Origin: CAYUYM01 sp964449305
GTDB taxonomy: Bacteria > Bacteroidota > Ignavibacteria > SZUA-365 > CAYQST01
Reading direction: 5' to 3'
DNA length: 6,348 bases
Assembly: GCA_964449305.1 (NCBI GenBank)
Contig: CAYUYM010000196.1
Span: 1 to 6,348 of the forward strand
Part shown: positions 1 through 5,562 of the stretch, in pieces
Position numbering within the stretch: position 1 is the first letter of the stretch
How the letters are laid out: each line of letters starts with the position of its first letter
Position numbers and translations under genes: made by a program
The notes under the pieces: model-generated
Database searches by the model: none
What the model was told of the DNA's origin: nothing
The model's input: only the letters and a program-made list of their open reading frames with translations

Positions 1-95
1 CCTCTCCCTGGCTGTTCATCGCTTTTCTGCTTGCCGGGGTGGGGGCCGCCATTCTCCTCGTGTTGCGGATCACCCGGACACGGGAACCCCGATGA
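1..95 (+). CDS. C-terminal end of a small membrane protein, probably AtpZ (partial, cut by left edge)
   Basis: Frame 3 is open from the left edge to a TGA at 93-95 and encodes about 30 residues. They form one strongly hydrophobic segment (begins SPWLFIAFLLAG, then GAAILLVLRI) followed by a basic tail TRTREPR. This is the layout of the second membrane helix and cytoplasmic tail of AtpZ/AtpI-type two-helix proteins, which commonly sit first in ATP synthase operons and are thought to help assemble the c ring or to support ion transport. The position, 30 bases upstream of an AtpI-like gene and then atpB, supports that reading. Only the tail is visible, so the family call rests on hydrophobicity and gene order. 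Any small membrane protein could look like this. Confidence 0.6.
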   Translation, partial: SPWLFIAFLLAGVGAAILLVLRITRTREPR

Positions 96-125
96 TCGAC
101 ATTTTCAACCAACGCAGGACGTACC

Positions 126-557
126 ATGATCCAGTTTGTCTACTCCGCCTTCCGCTCTGTGCGGCCACTCAAATTCCCCTTACTCTACGCCACGGGACTT
201 GCGTTTCTCGTGGCGATGTTGTCCCTTTCAGCGTCCAACGATTATCGCCTGGGAGTTGATCTCGCCTCTGGTTGTATTTTAAGCGTGACAAATGCATTTT
301 TGGGCTACCTGGTGTTTCGTTGGAGCTTTTCCCTTCAGTTCCAGGTATCCCTCTTGGTCTCATTTGCAGGAATGCTGGTGCGGTTCAGTCTGATGCTCAT
401 CGGTGTTGTTGCGATGATTTTGATGGAAGCGGTGACCATCGGTCCGTTTCTCGCGTCGTTCATGACCAGCTACGTGGCCTTCATGGCATTGGAGGTTTCC
501 ATCCTTCACCGCGGGCAGCTTGAGCCAGAGCTCGCACCAGCGCGCAATCGGAAATAA
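126..557 (+). CDS. AtpI-like ATP synthase-associated membrane protein
   Basis: A 143-residue integral membrane protein with four predicted helices, at about residues 17-34, 42-64, 73-100 and 104-127, and a short charged C-terminal tail. An arginine (Arg86) sits inside the third helix (GMLVRFSLML), as in several AtpI/UncI-like families. Proteins of this size and topology often lie directly upstream of atpB. The characterised AtpI members assist c-ring assembly and are not part of the finished enzyme. The start at 126 is supported by AGGA at 116-119, six bases upstream. Twenty-six bases separate the stop from atpB. Sequence similarity within this family is low, so the call rests on topology and context. 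An unrelated four-helix protein cannot be excluded. Confidence 0.72.
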   Translation: MIQFVYSAFRSVRPLKFPLLYATGLAFLVAMLSLSASNDYRLGVDLASGCILSVTNAFLGYLVFRWSFSLQFQVSLLVSFAGMLVRFSLMLIGVVAMILMEAVTIGPFLASFMTSYVAFMALEVSILHRGQLEPELAPARNRK

Positions 558-583
558 ACACGATCTCATATCGCGGACATACC

Positions 584-1609
584 ATGAAGCAGAAAACGAG
601 AATGAGGACCAGGCTTGCAAATTACGCCTTGGGACTCGTCGTGACGTTTTTCCTTTCCATCCTGTGGGTCAGTGCCCAATCGCACCATCCGGAGGCGGAC
701 GCTGCAGCGCAGACCCGGGGGCAGGTGGATACCGCTGCTGTCCTCCATGACGCGGCCGGAGAGCATGGTGCAACTGCGGGGCACGGCGACGGTCCGATGA
801 AACCCGCCGAAGAGATGCTCGAGATCCTCAACCACAAGGTGATGAACACGCCGTTCATCCATGAATACCCCTTTCCGGAAATCCACTTTCCTCAGGACTG
901 GATCATCCATGTGGCCGGTTACTCCATCAACCTCTCCCTCACCCGGCACACCGTGTATCTCCTGTTTGCCGCCCTTGTCACGGCCCTGCTGCTCATCCTG
1001 GCTGCACGCCAGAATGCTTCGAATGCGATTCCCCGGGGATTCGGGAATCTCATTGAAATGGTGGTGGTCTTTGTCCGCGATGAAGTTGTTCAACCATTTC
1101 TCGGTCATGACACAAAGCGATTTCTGCCGCTGCTGCTGACGTTCTTCTTTTTCATCTCCATCATCAACCTCATTGGTCTTCTGCCGTTTGGCGCAACGGC
1201 AACAGGGAACATCAACATCACCGCCGCCTTCGCGCTGACCACTTTCTCCTTCATGATCCTGAGCGGCATGAAGTCGAACGGGATCTTCGGCTTCTGGAAG
1301 GGCATCGTTCCGCCGGGACTCCCCGGCCCGTTGTATCTGCTCATGTTCCCGATTGAAATTCTCGGACTGCTCACCAAGCCCTTCGCACTTGCCGTCCGTC
1401 TCTTTGCGAACATGCTTTCTGGCGGCCTTGTGATCGGCGCCTTCTACGCGCTGATCTTCGGCATGGACACGCTCATCATCGCCCCGGTTTCGCTGGCGTT
1501 TCTGATCTTCATGTCGCTTCTCAAGATCTTCGTCTGCCTCCTGCAGGCCTACATTTTCACGATGCTCTCGTCCTTCTTCATCGGGATGTCGGTGCATCAG
1601 TCTCATTGA
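584..1609 (+). CDS. atpB: F1Fo ATP synthase subunit a (Fo proton channel stator)
   Basis: Subunit a forms the two proton half-channels next to the c ring in the membrane. The 341-residue protein is longer than the usual ~240-270 because of its N-terminus. A basic start and hydrophobic stretch (about residues 11-29) end in VSA before Gln32, a likely signal peptide. A ~75-residue extracytoplasmic segment with several His and Ala residues follows. The conserved core then has about five helices. The key motif is VRLFANMLSGG, with the essential Arg at 272 (E. coli Arg210) and Asn276 (Asn214). LLQAYIFTML carries Gln321 (E. coli Gln252). Unusually, the E. coli Glu219 position is Gly281 and the His245 position is Lys314. 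The ribosome binding site is weak (around 573-577), so translation may be coupled to the upstream gene. Identity is certain; the exact start is likely but not proven, as Met7 is an alternative. Confidence 0.96.
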   Translation: MKQKTRMRTRLANYALGLVVTFFLSILWVSAQSHHPEADAAAQTRGQVDTAAVLHDAAGEHGATAGHGDGPMKPAEEMLEILNHKVMNTPFIHEYPFPEIHFPQDWIIHVAGYSINLSLTRHTVYLLFAALVTALLLILAARQNASNAIPRGFGNLIEMVVVFVRDEVVQPFLGHDTKRFLPLLLTFFFFISIINLIGLLPFGATATGNINITAAFALTTFSFMILSGMKSNGIFGFWKGIVPPGLPGPLYLLMFPIEILGLLTKPFALAVRLFANMLSGGLVIGAFYALIFGMDTLIIAPVSLAFLIFMSLLKIFVCLLQAYIFTMLSSFFIGMSVHQSH

Positions 1610-1655
1610 TGGCAATTCAGGTAATCACGACAACTTCTCACATCTCATCTAACTT

Positions 1656-1660
1656 GGAGG
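1656..1660 (+). promoter_or_regulatory. Strong Shine-Dalgarno site of atpE
   Basis: GGAGG lies six bases before the atpE ATG at 1667, in the longest spacer of the operon (57 bases). It is clearly stronger than the sites before atpB, atpH and atpG. This fits the need for many c subunits per enzyme, which many bacteria meet by more efficient initiation at atpE. No measurement supports it here. Confidence 0.75.
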
Positions 1661-1666
1661 AACATT

Positions 1667-1894
1667 ATGGAAACTGGTCTCGGTCTACTTGCAGCAGGAC
1701 TCGGAGCAGCAATCGTCGTCGTTGGTGCAGGTCTCGGTATCGGCAAGCTCGCAGCAGCGGCATTGGAAGCCATCGGACGTCAGCCCGAGGCGGCCGGTGA
1801 CATCCGCGGAGCGATGATCATCATGGCAGCCCTCATCGAAGGCGTGGCGCTCTTCGCCATCGTCGTCTGTCTGCTTCTTGTGGTGCTGAAGTAA
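1667..1894 (+). CDS. atpE: F1Fo ATP synthase subunit c (rotor ring proteolipid)
   Basis: A 75-residue hairpin of two membrane helices, the usual size for this family. It assembles into the ring whose rotation is driven by ion flow. Helix 1 (about 5-33) carries the glycine-rich packing motif GAGLGIG (residues 20-26). The polar loop is GRQPEA (Arg38, Gln39, Pro40), which contacts gamma and epsilon. Helix 2 (about 48-73) holds the ion-binding carboxylate Glu58 in the context LIEGVALF. Compared with the sodium-binding c subunit of Ilyobacter, the Gln ligand is Ile25 and the Ser-Thr after the Glu are Gly-Val, so protons are the expected coupling ion. Start and stop are unambiguous and a strong ribosome binding site precedes it. 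Confidence 0.97.
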   Translation: METGLGLLAAGLGAAIVVVGAGLGIGKLAAAALEAIGRQPEAAGDIRGAMIIMAALIEGVALFAIVVCLLLVVLK

Positions 1895-1923
1895 CCGACC
1901 ATCCGGGATCCGATACCAACTCC

Positions 1924-1929
1924 GAGGAG
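1924..1929 (+). promoter_or_regulatory. Shine-Dalgarno site of atpF
   Basis: GAGGAG ends five bases before the atpF ATG at 1935. It is a near-consensus site and fixes the start of subunit b just before its membrane helix. Confidence 0.7.
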
Positions 1930-1934
1930 AATCA

Positions 1935-2429
1935 ATGAACACGTTGCTTGATCTCAACCCTGGCATGCTGATCTGGACGTTCCTCACGTTCGGCATTCTG
2001 TTGTTTGTTCTGAAGCGATTCGCGTGGAAGCCCCTGCTCGGCAGCCTCACCAGCCGTGAGGATCGCATCTCCTCCGATCTCCAGAGGGCGGAGCAGATTC
2101 GCATCGAGGCGGAACGCATGCTGAGTGAACACAAGGCACTCATGGACAATGCGGAAGGCGAGGCGCGCGCCCTGCTTGCTGATGCCAGGAAAACCGCGGA
2201 AAAACTCCGTGACGACATCCTGAAAAAGGCGGAGGATCAGGCGCAGGCAATGACACAGGCGGCCAGAGCCGAAATCGTGCGTGAGAAGGAGACAGCCATT
2301 CTCCAGCTCCGTACCGAGGTGGCGGAACTTGCCATCCAGGCCGCCGGTCGGATTCTCCACGAGGAGCTGGATCAGGAAAAACACCGCTCACTCGTCGACA
2401 CCTTCATTTCACACCTTCCCAACAACTGA
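1935..2429 (+). CDS. atpF: F1Fo ATP synthase subunit b (peripheral stalk)
   Basis: A 164-residue protein with the classic b-subunit layout. A short polar N-terminus (MNTLLDLNPG) is followed by one membrane helix (about 9-27) and the basic-aromatic boundary KRFAWKPL. A long charged, alanine-rich helix from about residue 40 to 140 (for example RAEQIRIEAE and ARKTAEKLRDD) is suited to the right-handed coiled-coil stator. The C-terminal part (AELAIQAAGRILHEELD) matches the region that binds delta. Only one b-type gene is present, so the stalk is probably a b homodimer rather than the b/b' heterodimer of cyanobacteria and many phototrophs. It lies 40 bases after atpE and 11 bases before atpH. Confidence 0.95.
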   Translation: MNTLLDLNPGMLIWTFLTFGILLFVLKRFAWKPLLGSLTSREDRISSDLQRAEQIRIEAERMLSEHKALMDNAEGEARALLADARKTAEKLRDDILKKAEDQAQAMTQAARAEIVREKETAILQLRTEVAELAIQAAGRILHEELDQEKHRSLVDTFISHLPNN

Positions 2430-2440
2430 CCGGCGATCCC

Positions 2441-2986
2441 ATGCATGTATCACGTGCAGCCAGGCGCTACGCCGAGGCGCTCCATGAATCAGCCGTGACC
2501 GCGGGAGCTCTTGAAGCATTTCTGCGGGATCTCGACACCTGCTCCGCCACCATGGCGGGTTCGCGCGAGCTTCGCCTCATCATCGCCTCACCCGCGGTGT
2601 CCAAGGAGAAGAAGCAGGCCATCATCGCGGCCGTGTTCGCCGGGCTCTTCGATGCCTTCACCGTGCAGGCATTTCAGTTCCTCCTCTCGAAGAACAGGGA
2701 GGCTCTCCTGCACGAGATCATCGCCGAGGTCCAGGCCATCGACCGGCGCGCGCGGAATCTGCTGATGGCCGACATCGTCACCGCTGAACCGTTGACTGAT
2801 GCCCAGCGTCTGTCCCTGGCAGAGCGGTTGGGAACCATGACGCAGAAGACGGTGGAGCTGCGAGAGCAGCTCAATCCCGCCATCATCGGCGGGATGGTGG
2901 TCCGTCTCGACGACATGGTGTATGACGGGAGCATTGCACGCAAGCTCGAGCGCCTGCGCAGGCGCTTCATCCACGGCGTTTCGTAA
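2441..2986 (+). CDS. atpH: F1Fo ATP synthase subunit delta (OSCP-type stator cap)
   Basis: A soluble 181-residue protein of normal family length that joins the top of the alpha3beta3 head to subunit b. The N-terminal helical domain (about 1-105) starts with the typical ARRYAEAL motif at residues 7-14 and includes LRLIIASPAVSKEKK (44-58). The C-terminal domain ends with the family signature NPAIIGGMVVRLDDMVYDGS (145-164), followed by a basic helix. There is no clear Shine-Dalgarno sequence in the 11-base gap after atpF, so translation is probably coupled to atpF. A perfect 18-bp palindrome lies in its last codons (2949-2966). Confidence 0.95.
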   Translation: MHVSRAARRYAEALHESAVTAGALEAFLRDLDTCSATMAGSRELRLIIASPAVSKEKKQAIIAAVFAGLFDAFTVQAFQFLLSKNREALLHEIIAEVQAIDRRARNLLMADIVTAEPLTDAQRLSLAERLGTMTQKTVELREQLNPAIIGGMVVRLDDMVYDGSIARKLERLRRRFIHGVS

Positions 2987-3016
2987 CACACACACATTAT
3001 TCAAGGCGCAGGAATT

Positions 3017-4588
3017 ATGGCAGAAGTCAGACCAGACGAAGTATCCGCGATTCTCAGGAAACAACTGACCGGATTCGAACAGGACATCGATGTCTATGAG
3101 GTCGGAACGGTGCTCCAGGTGGGTGACGGTGTCGCCCGCATCTACGGCCTTCAGAATTGCATGGCAGGGGAACTCATCGAGTTTCCGAACGATGTGTTCG
3201 GAATGGCGTTGAACCTCGAGGAGGACAATGTTGGTTGCATCCTTTTCGGTGAATCGTCCATGGTCAGGGAGGGCGACACTGTGCGCAGAACCGGCCGTGT
3301 GACCTCCATGCCCGTGGGCCGCGAAATGCTGGGGCGCGTCATCAGTCCGCTCGGTCAACCCATCGATGGTCGCGGAACCATCGCCACCACCGCCTACATG
3401 CCCATCGAACGCAAGGCCCTTGGCGTCATCCAGCGGCAGCCGGTGAAGCAACCTCTCCAGACGGGTCTCAAGGCCGTGGATTCGATGATCCCCATCGGAC
3501 GCGGCCAGCGCGAGCTCATCATTGGTGACCGCCAGACCGGGAAGACCGCCGTGGCTCTCGATGCCATCATCAACCAGAAGTACACGCACACCGAGGATGC
3601 GAAGCGCCGCGGAGTCAAACCCGTCTACTGCATCTACGTCGCCATCGGTCAGAAGGGATCCACCGTGGCCCAGGTGTTTGGCAAGCTCCAGGAGGAGGGG
3701 GCCATGGCCTACACCACCATCATCGCCGCCAACGCCACGGATCCTGCCCCCATGCAGTACATCGCCCCCTACGCCGGTGCCACACTCGGAGAGTTCTTCC
3801 GTGACAGCGGTGAGGACGCTCTCGTGGTGTACGACGATCTCACAAAGCAGGCTTCCGCCTACCGCGAAGTCTCCCTTCTCCTGCGCCGTCCCCCGGGCCG
3901 TGAAGCCTATCCGGGCGACATCTTCTACCTGCATTCGCGCCTCCTGGAACGTGCCTCCAAACTTTCCGATGCGGAAGGTGGCGGATCTCTGACGGCGTTG
4001 CCCATCATCGAAACCCAGGCGGGCGACGTCTCCGCTTACATCCCGACCAATGTGATCTCCATCACCGACGGTCAGATCTACCTTGAACCCAGCCTCTTCA
4101 ACGCCGGTCAACGGCCCGCCATCAATGTGGGCATCTCCGTGTCGCGCGTCGGTGGCAATGCCCAGGTGAAGGCCATGCGCAAGATCGCCGGCCCCCTCCG
4201 CCTCGATCTGGCGCAGTATCGTGAACTCGAGGCTTTCGCCAAGTTCGGATCGGATCTCGACAAGAGCACGCAGCAGTTGCTCCGCCGCGGCTCCAGGCTC
4301 TTCGAATTGCTCAAGCAGAACCAGTATCTCCCGATGTCGGTGGAGGAACAGGTCGCCAGCATCTATGCCGGCGTCCGCGGCCACCTCGATGAGATCCCTC
4401 TCGAACATGTCCGTCGCTTCGAGGAAGAGTATCTCGAGCTGTTGCACACATCCCATCAGGACCTTCTTGATGCCATTGCGGATCAGAAGGAGATGACTCC
4501 GGAGATCGAGTCCCGTCTCAAGGCGGTTCTCGCAGACTTCCCGGCACGTTTCAAGAAATCCCTGAATTCCTCCGAGAGCAATGGCTAA
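3017..4588 (+). CDS. atpA: F1Fo ATP synthase subunit alpha
   Basis: The 523-residue alpha subunit alternates with beta in the F1 head, binds non-catalytic nucleotide and supplies the arginine finger to the catalytic sites. The N-terminal beta-barrel domain spans about 25-95. The P-loop is GDRQTGKT at 170-177, with alpha-type Gln at 173. The Walker B region is ALVVYDDLTK with Asp273. The signature PAINVGISVS (367-376) leads to the arginine finger Arg377 in SRVGG. The helical C-terminal domain runs from about 390 to the end. Length and all key residues are normal. AGGA at 3010-3013 precedes the start closely, and AAGG at 3003-3006 is an alternative. Its stop codon lies inside atpG, an 8-base overlap that suggests translational coupling. 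Confidence 0.98.
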   Translation: MAEVRPDEVSAILRKQLTGFEQDIDVYEVGTVLQVGDGVARIYGLQNCMAGELIEFPNDVFGMALNLEEDNVGCILFGESSMVREGDTVRRTGRVTSMPVGREMLGRVISPLGQPIDGRGTIATTAYMPIERKALGVIQRQPVKQPLQTGLKAVDSMIPIGRGQRELIIGDRQTGKTAVALDAIINQKYTHTEDAKRRGVKPVYCIYVAIGQKGSTVAQVFGKLQEEGAMAYTTIIAANATDPAPMQYIAPYAGATLGEFFRDSGEDALVVYDDLTKQASAYREVSLLLRRPPGREAYPGDIFYLHSRLLERASKLSDAEGGGSLTALPIIETQAGDVSAYIPTNVISITDGQIYLEPSLFNAGQRPAINVGISVSRVGGNAQVKAMRKIAGPLRLDLAQYRELEAFAKFGSDLDKSTQQLLRRGSRLFELLKQNQYLPMSVEEQVASIYAGVRGHLDEIPLEHVRRFEEEYLELLHTSHQDLLDAIADQKEMTPEIESRLKAVLADFPARFKKSLNSSESNG

Positions 4589-5483
4589 TCTCCGCGACAT
4601 CCGCAGGCGCATCGCCGGCATCCGCAACACCTCCAAGATCACGCAGGCGATGAAGATGGTGGCCTCCGCCAAGCTTCGCCGTGCGCAGGATGCCATCATG
4701 GCTGCGCGACCCTATGCCAATGCCATGGCGGGCCTCGTCCACCACCTCATGCCCCGCATCGATCGTTCAGCCATGCCGCTGCTTCGCGAACGTGCGTCCA
4801 TCGACCGCATCCTCGTCGTGGTCGTCACCGCCGACCGCGGTCTGTGCGGTGCGTTCAACTCCAACATCATCAAGCAGGCGGTCAGCCGCATCACCGGCAC
4901 TCATGCGGACTGGTACAGCACCGGGCGCCTGGAGCTGTTGTGCATCGGCCGGAAGGGCCATCAGTTCTTCAGCAAGCGCCGCTACACTGTCCGGGATTCC
5001 CATCTTGGCATTTTTTCCGACATGTCCTATGCCATGGCAAAGGGCATCGTGGACGGCATCGTCGCCGGATACATGCGTGGCGAGTACGACCAGGTGGACA
5101 TCATCTACAACGAGTTCAAATCCCTCGTGCAACAGCATGTGGTCGTGGACCAGATGTTCCCCATTCCATCAGATGCCACGCCGACCGTCTCCATTGCTGG
5201 AAAGACCTTCCATGAGTTCATCGACTACATCTATGAGCCATCGGAAAGCGCCCTTCTCGAGCAGCTCATCCCACAACATCTTGCCATGCAGTTGTGGCGC
5301 GCGCTCCTCGAGTCCAATGCCGCCGAGCAGGCCGCTCGTCGTACCGCCATGGATGCGGCAACATCCAATGCCAACGACCTGATCGACTCGCTGAAGCTGG
5401 TGTACAACAGTGCCCGTCAATCGAGCATCACCAAGGAGATTCTCGAGGTGGTGTCTGGCGCGAACGCGATGAAAGCCTCCTGA
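4581..5483 (+). CDS. atpG: F1Fo ATP synthase subunit gamma (central rotor shaft)
   Basis: A 300-residue protein of normal family length, forming the asymmetric shaft that turns inside alpha3beta3. The N-terminal coiled-coil helix includes IRNTSKITQAMKMVASAKLR (14-33), with the conserved Met25 (E. coli Met23). The Rossmann-like middle domain begins with ILVVVVTADRGLCGAFN (77-93). The C-terminal helix ends in YNSARQSSITKEILEVVSGA (275-294), containing the family signature and the conserved Arg279-Gln280 of the catch region. There is no cysteine-regulatory insertion like that of chloroplast gamma. The start overlaps the end of atpA and has only a weak GAGAG site at 4574-4578. It is the last gene of the operon here; beta and epsilon do not follow. 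Confidence 0.97.
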   Translation: MANLRDIRRRIAGIRNTSKITQAMKMVASAKLRRAQDAIMAARPYANAMAGLVHHLMPRIDRSAMPLLRERASIDRILVVVVTADRGLCGAFNSNIIKQAVSRITGTHADWYSTGRLELLCIGRKGHQFFSKRRYTVRDSHLGIFSDMSYAMAKGIVDGIVAGYMRGEYDQVDIIYNEFKSLVQQHVVVDQMFPIPSDATPTVSIAGKTFHEFIDYIYEPSESALLEQLIPQHLAMQLWRALLESNAAEQAARRTAMDAATSNANDLIDSLKLVYNSARQSSITKEILEVVSGANAMKAS

Positions 5484-5513
5484 TCGCGACGTCGGCCCTT
5501 TCTGAACGATGCG

Positions 5514-5539
5514 AAAAACGCGGCAGATGCCGCGTTTTT
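5514..5539. terminator. Bidirectional intrinsic terminator between atpG and the convergent gene
   Basis: A perfect 11-bp inverted repeat, AAAAACGCGGC with GCCGCGTTTTT, closes a four-base AGAT loop. The six inner pairs are nearly all G-C and the arms end in five A and five T. Read on either strand this gives a GC-rich stem followed by a U tract. It lies 30 bases after the atpG stop and 23 bases beyond the end of the minus-strand gene, so it can terminate both transcripts. The rest of the 79-base gap shows nothing else. Confidence 0.88.
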
Positions 5540-5562
5540 CTTGGAGGAAAGCCTTCTCTGTA

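Noticed and set aside
92..250. An ATG overlapping the AtpZ-like stop (ATGA) that opens a short frame of about 50 codons
   Set aside because: It runs mostly inside the AtpI-like gene in another frame and shows no membrane segment or family motif. The ATG at 126 has the better ribosome binding site and product.
566..1615. A 349-codon open frame on the minus strand opposite atpB
   Set aside because: It lies entirely antisense to atpB, which has clear family motifs. The product is a His/Glu/Arg/Asp-rich string typical of antisense translation of a hydrophobic gene.
1610..1666. Possible internal promoter or regulatory RNA in the longest operon spacer
   Set aside because: Apart from the atpE ribosome binding site, no convincing -35/-10 pair or stable hairpin is visible.
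2987..2996. A (CA)5 run just after the atpH stop
   Set aside because: It is too short and isolated to be a meaningful repeat or a convincing phase-variation tract, and it lies outside coding sequence.
2588..4699. A 703-codon open frame on the minus strand opposite atpH-atpA-atpG
   Set aside because: It is the antisense shadow of well-supported genes with strong GC codon bias. Its translation is low-complexity, rich in His, Asp, Gly and Leu, with no recognisable domain.
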